A program made the translations under genes and the position numbers. Shown here one piece after another: positions 24,463 through 32,810 of a stretch of DNA of 64,000 bases (position 1 is its first letter; each line of letters begins with the position of its first letter). This DNA is from Ferrimonas lipolytica (GTDB lineage Bacteria; Pseudomonadota; Gammaproteobacteria; Enterobacterales; Shewanellaceae), in NCBI RefSeq assembly GCF_012295575.1, contig NZ_CP051180.1, positions 1,116,001 through 1,180,000 of the forward strand, read 5' to 3'. A model generated the notes under the pieces. That model was not told where the DNA came from and searched no databases. It was given only the letters and a program-made list of their open reading frames with translations.

Positions 24463-26085
24463 TTAATAGAAATGGCTATCTAAATCGCTAGTGGTGAACC
24501 AGTTGGTTGCTTCACTGCCTGACGATTCCACCCATACCTCGTAATCCGGGTAGGCCCAAATTACATCGATATATTCTTGTGGGTAGCGCCATTTTGTTGG
24601 GATCTTTAACGCCCATGGCAGGTTGTCGCTGTTGCGGAAATAGCGTGCGCTGGCTACGTCAGAGGTGTCATCTTTACGGCCAAGTTGGCTGTAATCGAAC
24701 AGATCCGTTGGTGGGTAGTCGGCGAAGTGGATCTCACGGCCGCGGTAATCACGACGGAACAGGAAGAAGTCGAAGCTTGAATGGGGCAGGGCGTCGATGG
24801 TTTCGCTTAAGCGCACGTCCAGACTAAAGGGAACTGGGTCGAACTGGGTACAGCTCTTAACCGTATTAAAGTGTTGGCATTTACCCGGCTCGTTGGTTTG
24901 AGTAAAACGATGGCTGTCATTCCATAGGGTAATTACCGCATCGGTTTGATCCGCTTCGGTAGTTTTATCGAATGACTCCCCATTCACCTCTAACGCCGCA
25001 CTGGCAATAGTGTCCGGCTCGATGCCCATCAATCGTAACGCAAAGCCGTTGTGAAAGTCGGCGCCACGGGCATCAATAAAGCCAGCCAGTTTAAACCCTG
25101 AGATGGCACCGTCAGCATTGTAGATGGTTTGTAGACGCTCTCGAATCACCAGATCATTCATATCGTAATCGCCGACGTTCGGCCAGTTGTCTTCGAACGC
25201 TAACGTTACCCAATCGGAGTCACTAGGGTAGTACGAGCTGAACGCCCGCTGGTAGTCGTTAGGGAACTGATCTTCGCTGTCGGCAATGCCATCGGCGTCG
25301 CTGTCATCAACGTCTGGCATAACCACGATATTACTGGTATCAATGGCGGTTTCAGGGGTGGTCTTTACCGAAAATACGGCATCGTTAAAATCGTTATCGC
25401 CCCAAGTACGAGGTAGATCCTCAAAACCAATAATTACCTCAGCCACCTCTTGATCGAACAGCAAGACATTGTGCTGTCTCAATTCGTCAGTGGGATCGGG
25501 ATTTAAGTGTTTGAGTGAGTAGTAATAGGGAACTGGGTTGGATTTAACGCCGGTGTAGTAGGAAAAGCCATTGGCGGCGATGAAAAAACCGATGCTGGTT
25601 CCCGCCGGAAATACCCCCAAACTCACACGGTGACCATTAGCTAGGTGCGGGAACGACAGATTGGGAAAGGCGATGATCTCATCAATCTCGTCAGCAGTTT
25701 GCGGTGGATTATTTTTATCGAAGGTAAAGTAACCGAACGCATTCTTATAGCCAGCTCCTTCGTGAATAAAGGTGATGAATACCTCTGCTTCTTCAGTCAA
25801 GGTAACGTTGGATCCGTCGTCCGTCGTCATAAAGGCTTCGTTCACCCGCGCCTCGGGTAGCGCGTTGTTGATCCTAGCGAAGAACTCCGGCGAGTAGTCG
25901 TTGTAGTGCCACGCTAGAGTGTCCGGTTTACCGGTATTTTGGTTATAGCCAATGGGCCAGTTCTCTCCGCTAAGAAATTCCCAAACGTATTGATTGTTAA
26001 CTTGGTTGGTCGCGCTTGTCGGCGCCGATAAGCCCATAGACATACAGGCAATTAAGCCCAAAGGTAACCCCAGCTTTTTATCCAT
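24463..26085 (-). CDS. Secreted DUF4114 + LruC-domain protein (likely matrix/adhesion protein)
   Basis: A 540-residue exported protein. Start ATG at 26085 (MDKKLGLPLG) with AGGAG upstream; signal peptide to about residue 25 (SAPTSA). Then an N-terminal domain ending in a DUF4114 segment (GFEDLPRTWGDNDFNDAVFSV), a calcium-binding thrombospondin-3-like stretch (DVDDSDADGIADSEDQFPND), and an LruC domain (AFSSYYPSDSDWVTLAFEDN, NVGDYDMNDLVI) running to the end. Such proteins are typical of marine bacteria and leptospires and are probably surface or matrix proteins; their function is mostly unknown. It has its own sigma-54 promoter and is divergent from the EPS export operon. Confidence 0.85.
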   Translation of the reverse strand: MDKKLGLPLGLIACMSMGLSAPTSATNQVNNQYVWEFLSGENWPIGYNQNTGKPDTLAWHYNDYSPEFFARINNALPEARVNEAFMTTDDGSNVTLTEEAEVFITFIHEGAGYKNAFGYFTFDKNNPPQTADEIDEIIAFPNLSFPHLANGHRVSLGVFPAGTSIGFFIAANGFSYYTGVKSNPVPYYYSLKHLNPDPTDELRQHNVLLFDQEVAEVIIGFEDLPRTWGDNDFNDAVFSVKTTPETAIDTSNIVVMPDVDDSDADGIADSEDQFPNDYQRAFSSYYPSDSDWVTLAFEDNWPNVGDYDMNDLVIRERLQTIYNADGAISGFKLAGFIDARGADFHNGFALRLMGIEPDTIASAALEVNGESFDKTTEADQTDAVITLWNDSHRFTQTNEPGKCQHFNTVKSCTQFDPVPFSLDVRLSETIDALPHSSFDFFLFRRDYRGREIHFADYPPTDLFDYSQLGRKDDTSDVASARYFRNSDNLPWALKIPTKWRYPQEYIDVIWAYPDYEVWVESSGSEATNWFTTSDLDSHFY

Positions 26086-26142
26086 AATAAAACTCCTGGC
26101 AAAGGTAAGTTGAACGCGTGATTGAACGTTGATGCAAACCAA

Positions 26143-26159
26143 TGCGAAAACGATGCCAA
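26143..26159 (-). promoter_or_regulatory. Sigma-54 promoter of the lruC-like operon
   Basis: Minus strand TTGGCATCGTTTTCGCA: GG-N10-GC spacing is exact, with one mismatch in the -12 element (TCGCA for TTGCA). Predicted start about 26132, 48 bases before the ATG. Confidence 0.7.
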
Positions 26160-26254
26160 TAATTTGACTCTAAAAATAATCTTTATTAAACAGGTGCTTA
26201 ATTGGGAGGTGGCGTTGTTTGTTGGTCTGTTCTAACCAGGGTTAGCCAGTACCA

Positions 26255-26269
26255 TTTGCACTGTGCGAA
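26255..26269. promoter_or_regulatory. Enhancer-like dyad 1
   Basis: TTTGCACTGTGCGAA: GCAC-T-GTGC core with near-symmetric flanks. It lies about 265 bases upstream of the export-operon start and about 130 bases upstream of the lruC-like start, both usual for sigma-54 activator sites. An outer ATTTGCA...TGCAAAT repeat (26254-26282) surrounds it. Confidence 0.55.
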
Positions 26270-26341
26270 ACAAACTGCAAATGACTAGCATCGATTAGCT
26301 AAATGAGAATTGGCGTGACTCTTATTTGATGATGTTGGATT

Positions 26342-26354
26342 TTTGCACTGTGCG
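26342..26354. promoter_or_regulatory. Enhancer-like dyad 2
   Basis: TTTGCACTGTGCG, identical over 13 bases to dyad 1 and 87 bases from it. It lies about 178 bases upstream of the export-operon start and about 215 from the lruC-like start. Confidence 0.55.
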
Positions 26355-26498
26355 TACTCATATCGGCTAGCAAGCGTCCCTTGCCAATTTGCGAATAGTT
26401 CGAGTAATGGTTTTTGTTTTGCGAACATCAGCAAAGGCTCTCTCTCATCTGCCACATTAAATTTAGGTTAAGTGTTTGATTTTATTTAATTGATGTTA

Positions 26499-26515
26499 TT
26501 GGCATGACGGTTGCT
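26499..26515 (+). promoter_or_regulatory. Sigma-54 promoter of the EPS export operon
   Basis: TTGGCATGACGGTTGCT, an excellent -24/-12 match (TGGCAYG-N4-TTGCT) with exact GG-N10-GC spacing. Predicted start about 26526, 35 bases before the ATG at 26561. Confidence 0.85.
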
Positions 26516-26560
26516 TTAGCTATAGCCAGAAGCAAAGGGGCTTGGAGCTTGGGGGATAAG

Positions 26561-27832
26561 ATGGATAAGACTAAACGTTTATGGGCAGTATTAGCGGCAG
26601 CGATGGTGACGATGGGCTGTACCCAGCATCACGGTCTGCAAGACTCAGCCGTCCCCCACGACAACTTCTATGGCAACGCCTACCAGCAAGTTGCTGGAAC
26701 CGGTGAGTTTATCCAGCACCAACAACCCGCTGACTCGTTGCGCTATGGCACCAAAGATTGCCGCGCCTACAGCAGTAATTTTGCTGCGGTTAATTACCGT
26801 GCCGATCAAATTATCAGTGATGGCGCTGAACATGTGCCTCTGTCACGACCAACCGATCCCCATTTCCATGGCACTGTGCCGCTTAGCCCCGGCGATCTAG
26901 TGTCGTTATCTATCGAAAATGGCGACGGCTTTAGTGGTAACTATGTCGTTAACACCAATGGTTTGCTGGTTGTGCCATACCTAGAGCCGATGATGGTATT
27001 TGGCCTACCAATTGAACTGGTGGCTGAGAAAATTGAGTTGGCTTTGGTACGAGCAGAGTTGTTCCGTCCAGCAACTGCACGGGTCGATCTGCGTTTATTA
27101 CAGTGGTCAGACATTGAGGTAACGGTTTCTGGGGCGGTGTTTGAACCAGGCCGAGTGCGGATTAATCGCAACATCCCTGAACAGGTGCTCGAGCAACGGA
27201 TTAACGCCTATGGCGATTACAGTGGCGATAGAATGTTGTCAGAAGCTCTGCGTGCAGCATCGGGGATCCGTCCAGACGCCAAACTCGACCAAGTTACCCT
27301 AATGCGCAGTGGTTGGCAGGTACAGCTTGATATGAGCGGGGTAATGACTGGTACCTCTTCCCGTGATATCGCCTTGGTCGCGGGGGACCGAATCGTTGTG
27401 CCAAGCACCGGTTGTTTTCAACCCCATCTGGTTCGACCGACCCAAATTACCCCTAAAGGGTTGCGAGTATTTATGTCCAACCTGATTGACTCAGCTGCAA
27501 ATAACTCCAGTGCCGCAGTAGGGCGTTTTAGCAGCAACATGCCTTACGGTAGTCGCTTATTGCAAGCGGCTGTATCAGCCAACTGCATCGGTGGCAAACA
27601 GTGGACCAACGCGCCACGTAAAGTACTCCTCGCCGGGCACAACCCGCTTACCGGACAGGTTCAGGTGATTGAACGCTCGGTCGAACAATTAATGCGCCAG
27701 CCTCACATTGCCGCGGTGAATCCCTACCTTATGCCCAATGACGCGGTGGCTTGCTATGACTCGGATCTAACCAACCTCCGTGACATTGCCCGCAGTTTGG
27801 TTGACGTTATTTCACCGTTCAAATTACTGTAG
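26561..27832 (+). CDS. Outer-membrane polysaccharide export protein (Wza/GumB family)
   Basis: A 423-residue lipoprotein. Start ATG at 26561 after GGGGGATAAG. Signal MDKTKRLWAVLAAAMVTMGC, then a Poly_export domain beginning PLSPGDLVSLSIENGDGFSG (about residue 110), SLBB-like segments (VTVSGAVFEPGRVRINRN; VTLMRSG...LVAGDRIVVPST) and a long C-terminal part with SNLIDSAANNSSAAVG and an amphipathic end (ARSLVDVISPFKLL), as in the barrel-forming end of Wza-like proteins. It would form the outer-membrane pore for the polymer. First gene of the rightward EPS operon. Confidence 0.88.
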   Translation: MDKTKRLWAVLAAAMVTMGCTQHHGLQDSAVPHDNFYGNAYQQVAGTGEFIQHQQPADSLRYGTKDCRAYSSNFAAVNYRADQIISDGAEHVPLSRPTDPHFHGTVPLSPGDLVSLSIENGDGFSGNYVVNTNGLLVVPYLEPMMVFGLPIELVAEKIELALVRAELFRPATARVDLRLLQWSDIEVTVSGAVFEPGRVRINRNIPEQVLEQRINAYGDYSGDRMLSEALRAASGIRPDAKLDQVTLMRSGWQVQLDMSGVMTGTSSRDIALVAGDRIVVPSTGCFQPHLVRPTQITPKGLRVFMSNLIDSAANNSSAAVGRFSSNMPYGSRLLQAAVSANCIGGKQWTNAPRKVLLAGHNPLTGQVQVIERSVEQLMRQPHIAAVNPYLMPNDAVACYDSDLTNLRDIARSLVDVISPFKLL

Positions 27833-27844
27833 GGATATACCGAT

Positions 27845-29242
27845 ATGTCGATGACCTATCCAATAGCAGTAAGAACCCGAGCAGACTCCCGCCGGGCGGC
27901 GCTGTACCAGTTTTGTCGCAGTCGTTATGTGCTGGTTGCTGGCTTAGGCTACGCCCTAGTGGTAATTCTGGTGACCATCTATCTGTTGCAAGCGCCACGT
28001 TTCCACAGTGACATGGCGTTAGTGCTACCTGGCTCAGGCTCCAGCAGCAATTTCAGCCTTGAGGATGTTGGTCAGGCCAGCGCCCAAACTAAGTCGCCCT
28101 TTAGTGGCGGTGGCTTCAACCCTAGGGTCAATTACAAAGAGATCTTAACCAGCCGCGACGTGATTCGACGAGCTGCAAATAACATCGGTTTAGATGAGAC
28201 TCAATTTGGAGACCCACGAGTCACCTTAACTGAACAAACATCGATTTTGGCCATTACCGTCGCTGGCTCATCAGCGCTTGGTGCGGAAGATAAAGCGTGG
28301 AGCTTATACCAATCGTTCCAGCAACAACTTGATAATCTCCGTAGTGACGAAGTGTTGCGCCACAGTCAGGGGGTTGAGCGAGTATTAACTGAGTATGAGG
28401 CCCAGCTGGCAGAGAAGCGCCGCGCTGTGGTTGAGTTTCAGCAACGTTCGTTATTGGTATCGTCGGCACAGATGGAGCAAACCATACGCACCTTAACCGA
28501 GCTTAAAGAGAAGCGGTTGTACGCGGAGTCGGAGCTCACTAGTCGTGAAAATTTCGTCCGTCAATTGAGTCTTGATTTAGGTGTATCGCCGGCGCTAGCA
28601 GGGCAAGCTTTTGCCCTTAATACCGACACTCAATTTCGTGGCTACATGCGTGAGCTAGATGACAGTTCGGCGCTTATCACTCGTTTCTCCTCACACTGGG
28701 GCGAAAACCACCCAAAGGTTAAAGCCGAGCAGCAGCGTTTAGCTTTTGCTCGCACCGCGCTCTTTCAACGCAGCGCCTCATTGATTGGCGAGCCAACTGC
28801 AGAGTTACTGCACACTATGGATTTGAGCGTTAGCCCTGGGCGAGCACAGCTGTTTGCCGATTTAGTTGATGCTTATGCGCGCGCACAAGGGGATCAAGCC
28901 AAAATTGAATCGATGGTGTTGGCGCAACAACAACTGCAGGACCGCTTAAAGGTGTATGCGCGGGAGTCCGCAGAGCTCGAACGTTTGCAACGACAAGCCC
29001 GACTGGCTGAAGCGGTTTATACCTCCGCTGCTGCCCGTCTGGAAGCGGGCCAGGCTAATATATTTGCCTCTTACCCGGTTGTGCAGATGCTTACTCCACC
29101 GGCAGTACCAACCAAACAACGTAGCCCCAACCCAGTTATCGCCATTGCGGCTGCGCTGTTTGGATTCATTTTGATAACCGTAGGAGTGCTGATCGCATGG
29201 CAACGCCACTACTTAATCAAACAACTGTTGAAGAGAAGCTGA
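27845..29242 (+). CDS. Polysaccharide co-polymerase / chain-length protein (GumC/Wzz type, no kinase domain)
   Basis: A 465-residue inner-membrane protein. First membrane helix at residues about 29-50 (YVLVAGLGYALVVILVTIYLLQ), large periplasmic coiled-coil part (residues 150-400, e.g. LTEYEAQLAEKRRAVVEFQQ), then the Pro-rich PPAVPTKQRSPNP motif before a second helix (VIAIAAALFGFILITVGVLI), which is the Wzz signature. There is no Walker-containing tyrosine kinase domain and none elsewhere in the window. It would control chain length and link to the Wza-like pore. Overlaps the next gene by 46 bases. Confidence 0.88.
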   Translation: MSMTYPIAVRTRADSRRAALYQFCRSRYVLVAGLGYALVVILVTIYLLQAPRFHSDMALVLPGSGSSSNFSLEDVGQASAQTKSPFSGGGFNPRVNYKEILTSRDVIRRAANNIGLDETQFGDPRVTLTEQTSILAITVAGSSALGAEDKAWSLYQSFQQQLDNLRSDEVLRHSQGVERVLTEYEAQLAEKRRAVVEFQQRSLLVSSAQMEQTIRTLTELKEKRLYAESELTSRENFVRQLSLDLGVSPALAGQAFALNTDTQFRGYMRELDDSSALITRFSSHWGENHPKVKAEQQRLAFARTALFQRSASLIGEPTAELLHTMDLSVSPGRAQLFADLVDAYARAQGDQAKIESMVLAQQQLQDRLKVYARESAELERLQRQARLAEAVYTSAAARLEAGQANIFASYPVVQMLTPPAVPTKQRSPNPVIAIAAALFGFILITVGVLIAWQRHYLIKQLLKRS

Positions 29243-30474
29243 TCTGGTATGGGCTGGTGCTCAGTTATCCGATGTATGTGCTTGGGGCGTTGTATGTCTG
29301 GGGCAGTGTTTTGGGTTGGTTGATGTTAGCGCTGGTGATATTGCGCTGCTGGGTCGATGGGCGCGCTGATTATGGCCCAGTTCCCCTAATCGTATGGTTA
29401 TGGGTTACCGCGATGGCGTTGATGCTAGTAGCGTTAATTGTGGCTCATATTGATTGGCAGTTGGGTTTAGCTAAAACCATCAAATCGACCATCGGTTGGG
29501 CCAAAGGCTGGGCATTGTTGGCGCTGTTTCTGTTGTTGGGGGCAGTGTTGCCATTTCGGTTAGCTCTGCTTACTCGCGGCACCTGCATCGTTGCAGCTCA
29601 GTCGATCATATTGGCGTTGATCTCGTTAGTTGCAGTGGCTTTGGGCTGGTCGGGAGAGATCTACCTGTCGCCGCTCAAAGCGATTGGTGGCCCCGGTTAT
29701 GAGTTTTTTACGGTGCGGTGGTTTGCGTTAAACCTAGAGACTGGGTTGCCGCGGTGGAGCTTCTTCGCACCATGGGCTCCTGCTGCCGGCTTGATGAGCT
29801 GCATCTGCTTGGTTATCTGTTGGCAAGAGCAGAACCCTCGCTGGCGGGCATTGGGTATTATCGGCACGGCGGTGATGTGTCTATTGTGTCAGTCGCGAGC
29901 CGGTTGGGTGTTGTTTGCTGGATTGATTCCGTTACTGGTGTTGTTTGGGCGCGCTATTAGCCCGTCGATGTTGTTGGTGGCTGCTATTGCCACAGTCGTA
30001 ATGATGCTATCGAGCCAGTGGCTGTTCGAGCATGGCAATGATGCTTATCAGCATATTAAAGATAGCCGACCAGACTCGACCCGGGTGCGAAGCGCTCTGG
30101 CCGATATTGCGCTGCAGCGGTGGCAAGCTGAAGCGCCGATTTGGGGCCATGGAATCGTTGAGCGTGGCCCTAAAATGGTTGAGTACATGCCCATTGGCAC
30201 TCATCACAGTTGGTATGGCTTGCTGTTTGTTAAAGGAGCAGTGGGTGCCTTAGCGTTAGCATTGCCGCTAGCCATTACGGTTATTTATCTGCTCGTTGAT
30301 GCGTTTCGCTCTGCTGTCTCGCGTACCGCGCTGTTGTTGGCACTGACTTTGGTTGGCTACAGCTTCTTTGAAAATCTAGAGATTTTGGTTTATCTGTTTT
30401 GGCCTGCGTTACTTTGGATAGGCGCAGCGCTGAACCCCCTTAAAACCAACGCATTGCAAAAGGTGGCGTACTAA
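29197..30474 (+). CDS. O-antigen ligase/polymerase-like membrane protein (Wzy/WaaL family)
   Basis: A 425-residue protein with about ten hydrophobic segments. A large periplasmic loop (about residues 280-340) carries the family signature HGIVERGPKMVEYMPIGTHHSWYGLLFVKGAVG: a GHGI start and an H-H-S-W/Y motif (THHSWYG), as in Wzy_C/O-antigen ligase domains. The start ATG at 29197 lies inside the previous gene but has AGGAG ten bases upstream. It probably polymerises lipid-linked repeat units. The flippase it needs is in the leftward operon at 16740, which ties the two operons into one pathway. Confidence 0.82.
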   Translation: MATPLLNQTTVEEKLIWYGLVLSYPMYVLGALYVWGSVLGWLMLALVILRCWVDGRADYGPVPLIVWLWVTAMALMLVALIVAHIDWQLGLAKTIKSTIGWAKGWALLALFLLLGAVLPFRLALLTRGTCIVAAQSIILALISLVAVALGWSGEIYLSPLKAIGGPGYEFFTVRWFALNLETGLPRWSFFAPWAPAAGLMSCICLVICWQEQNPRWRALGIIGTAVMCLLCQSRAGWVLFAGLIPLLVLFGRAISPSMLLVAAIATVVMMLSSQWLFEHGNDAYQHIKDSRPDSTRVRSALADIALQRWQAEAPIWGHGIVERGPKMVEYMPIGTHHSWYGLLFVKGAVGALALALPLAITVIYLLVDAFRSAVSRTALLLALTLVGYSFFENLEILVYLFWPALLWIGAALNPLKTNALQKVAY

Positions 30475-31583
30475 TGATGACTCGATTTGATACCTGCATC
30501 GCCGGTTACTACGGCATGAAAAACAGTGGTGACGATGCACTGCTTGCGGCCACCGCTTGGGGCGCGCAAACCTATCTGCATGCACGTCAATTAACGGTTA
30601 CCACTCAAGCGGATGTGCGAGTGAATCAGAAATTAACCTTTGCTGCTACCTTAGCAACGGCACAGCGCTTTCGTGCGCAGCACCGGTTGCAACGTTATGC
30701 CCAAGCGATACAAGCTCAACGGGTTATTTTTGGCGGCGGTTCGGTATTCCACAATGAGCAAGACATCAACGTTAAGCGCCATATGATGATGATCGCTGGC
30801 AACAACAACCACCTTGCATTGGGGGTTGGCTTAGGACCCTTTGCTAATGTTGCCGCTGAAAAAGCTTGTGCCAAATTCCTTAATAGTTGCTCGTTTGTCG
30901 GTCTGCGCGACCAGCAAAGCTATCAGATGGCAACCGCATTGGCTCCTGCGGCTAACGTCAAGCTAACCTTTGATCTGGCGCCACTGCTGCTGTGCAATGC
31001 CGATGCGTCTATTGCCATGCCTCAACGTCAGCATCGAGCTGGTATCGCAGTATGTTTATGCCCGAAAGAGCGGCTTAGTGGCAACCCGCAGGCTGAACAG
31101 CGTCGTATCGAGCGCTTGGCACAAGCTTTAACTGCGGTTCATAATCTCAGCGGCGAAACCATCTATCTGGTTAATCTCAACGGCCATCCATCTTTGGGTG
31201 ATCGTCAGGTACATTTGCAGCTACAGCAATGTTTAGGACCGCAGGTACCGGTACAAATGGTTGAATATAACGCCGATCCGCAGCAGGTATTACGATCGCT
31301 TGCGGCATTTAAGGTGGTTATCAGCATGCGCTTGCACGGCTCAATCTTGGCTTATTTAGCCGAGACCCCAGTGGTTTCACTGAACTATCACAGTAAATGC
31401 GAAGGTTGGTGTGACCAAGTTGGTATGGCGCCAGAGCTGCGCTTTAACGCGACTGACGTAGACCCAGCTCAGCTAACTAAGGTGATGCTGCAGGGGCTAG
31501 AGCACGGTTTTACTCAGAGCCAATTGTGTCGCGCCGAGGCAATCGCCGCTGCTAAACAAAATTGGAGCTGTAATTATGGTTAA
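30474..31583 (+). CDS. Polysaccharide pyruvyl transferase family protein
   Basis: A 369-residue enzyme of the CsaB/WcaK family. Visible features are the N-terminal GYYGMKNSGDDALL, the central VIFGGGSVFHNEQD, LGVGLGPF and VGLRDQQSY, and the C-terminal VVISMRLHGSILAYLAETPV with the conserved MRxHG. It would place pyruvate ketals on sugars of the EPS from phosphoenolpyruvate, adding negative charge. The start overlaps the previous stop (TAATG). Confidence 0.88.
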   Translation: MMTRFDTCIAGYYGMKNSGDDALLAATAWGAQTYLHARQLTVTTQADVRVNQKLTFAATLATAQRFRAQHRLQRYAQAIQAQRVIFGGGSVFHNEQDINVKRHMMMIAGNNNHLALGVGLGPFANVAAEKACAKFLNSCSFVGLRDQQSYQMATALAPAANVKLTFDLAPLLLCNADASIAMPQRQHRAGIAVCLCPKERLSGNPQAEQRRIERLAQALTAVHNLSGETIYLVNLNGHPSLGDRQVHLQLQQCLGPQVPVQMVEYNADPQQVLRSLAAFKVVISMRLHGSILAYLAETPVVSLNYHSKCEGWCDQVGMAPELRFNATDVDPAQLTKVMLQGLEHGFTQSQLCRAEAIAAAKQNWSCNYG

Positions 31584-32499
31584 TCAACCGACTTTACCGC
31601 CGACCATTGCGGTGGTTATCCCACTCTTTAACAAGGCGCTGCACATTGCAGACACCTTAGCTTCAGTGTTTAACCAAACTCTCCAGCCAACTGAAATTAT
31701 TGTTGTTGATGACGGTTCTACTGATGACGGCGCTGATATCGTCCGCCAGTATCAACGCGTGACCTTGGTGCAGCAACAAAATGCCGGCGTGTCAGCCGCG
31801 CGTAATACGGGTGTTGCTGCGGCCAGCAGTGATCTTATCGCCTTTATCGATGCCGATGACCGTTGGTTACCACAATTTTTGCAAGAGATAGTCATCTTAA
31901 CGAAAGGTTTCCCGCAAGCGGGGGTATTTACCACTGGTTATCAATTCTGCATCAATAAACAGGAATATCGCCTGCCTAAGATCCGTTTCGGTGGGCGAGG
32001 AGGGCAGCAGTCACGACTACTTGACGATTACTTTGATATCGGCGCCCGTGGTGATCTTCCATTTACGATGTCGTCCATCGCTGTTCGGGCGGATGTTATG
32101 GCTCAACTAGGAGGTTTTCCACTGAACGAACCTATGGGGGAAGATCAAGAGCTGTTTTGTCGAGCGGCACTGTTTAGCAGTATCGCTTATAACCCTAAGG
32201 TACTGGCGAATTATCATTTAGATGCTTCTAACAGAGCTTGTCTGCAGCATATCCCCGCCAAGGAGTGTCCGTTTAGTGTTCGCCTACATCAGCTAACACA
32301 AACGCTTGAGTCTGAATCGTTGTGCAGTAGCATCGACAATTATCGCGCCGCTCATATTCTTCATCTGGCTTCGCTGCATGTTCGCAATAAGCAGGTGACG
32401 ATAGCTAAAGACCTGTTACAGCAAAAGGTTGTCGATAGACTGTGGTTAAGAAAATGGTGGTGGTGGCTACGCTGTCAGCTGGTTGCGGTTCAGCATTAG
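31576..32499 (+). CDS. Family 2 glycosyltransferase
   Basis: GT-A transferase of 307 residues, last gene of the rightward EPS operon, overlapping the pyruvyl transferase by eight bases. The domain begins IAVVIPLFNKALHIADTLAS, then VVDDGSTDDG, AGVSAARNTG and FIDADDRWLP with the DxD. Acceptor-side GEDQELFCRAAL is near residue 190. It is of the same broad family as the gene at 18867 but clearly not a recent duplicate. Confidence 0.9.
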   Translation: MVNQPTLPPTIAVVIPLFNKALHIADTLASVFNQTLQPTEIIVVDDGSTDDGADIVRQYQRVTLVQQQNAGVSAARNTGVAAASSDLIAFIDADDRWLPQFLQEIVILTKGFPQAGVFTTGYQFCINKQEYRLPKIRFGGRGGQQSRLLDDYFDIGARGDLPFTMSSIAVRADVMAQLGGFPLNEPMGEDQELFCRAALFSSIAYNPKVLANYHLDASNRACLQHIPAKECPFSVRLHQLTQTLESESLCSSIDNYRAAHILHLASLHVRNKQVTIAKDLLQQKVVDRLWLRKWWWWLRCQLVAVQH

Positions 32500-32568
32500 G
32501 GGGTTAGAGCTCACCGTCTAATTTTTCTAATAAAATTGATAAAGTTAGCGTAAATTCTATATTTAGGG

Positions 32569-32597
32569 TTGACGCCGTGGGGGTTCACCCTCATAAT
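32569..32597 (+). promoter_or_regulatory. Promoter of the single tRNA-Lys
   Basis: TTGACG (32569-32574), 17-base spacer, CATAAT (32592-32597), then a GC-rich discriminator (GCGCGTCG). Confidence 0.75.
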
Positions 32598-32660
32598 GCG
32601 CGTCGTTCTAAGGGGTGCCGCAATATACGGTGCTTGGATGGTAACTCATCCGAACCAAAC

Positions 32661-32736
32661 GGGTCGTTAGCTCAGTTGGTAGAGCAGTTGGCTTTTAACC
32701 AATTGGTCGAAGGTTCGAATCCTTCACGACCCACCA
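32661..32736 (+). tRNA. tRNA-Lys(TTT), twelfth identical copy
   Basis: The 76 nt are identical to the eleven array copies, but both flanks differ. It has its own promoter and terminator, so it is a working gene, not an attachment-site remnant. With the array it brackets the 15.9-kb EPS/H-NOX region as direct repeats. Confidence 0.98.
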
Positions 32737-32776
32737 AATACAATTGTTGTGGCCTCGCCGCGACAACAATGAATAA

Positions 32777-32810
32777 AACCCACAAGCATCTTATGCGGTG
32801 GGTTTTTTTT
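32777..32810 (+). terminator. Terminator after tRNA-Lys
   Basis: Stem ACCCAC-aa-GCAT / ATGC-g-GTGGGT followed by eight T. A second hairpin (TTGTTGT...ACAACAA, 32743-32769) lies between it and the tRNA. Confidence 0.88.

Noticed and set aside
26461-26500. FNR box upstream of the export operon
   Set aside because: Only a left half-site (TTGAT) is present; the right half does not match.
16677-32736. tRNA-Lys copies as attL/attR of an integrative element
   Set aside because: Both are complete genes, the right one has its own promoter and terminator, and no integrase lies between them. Homologous recombination remains possible and is listed as a finding.
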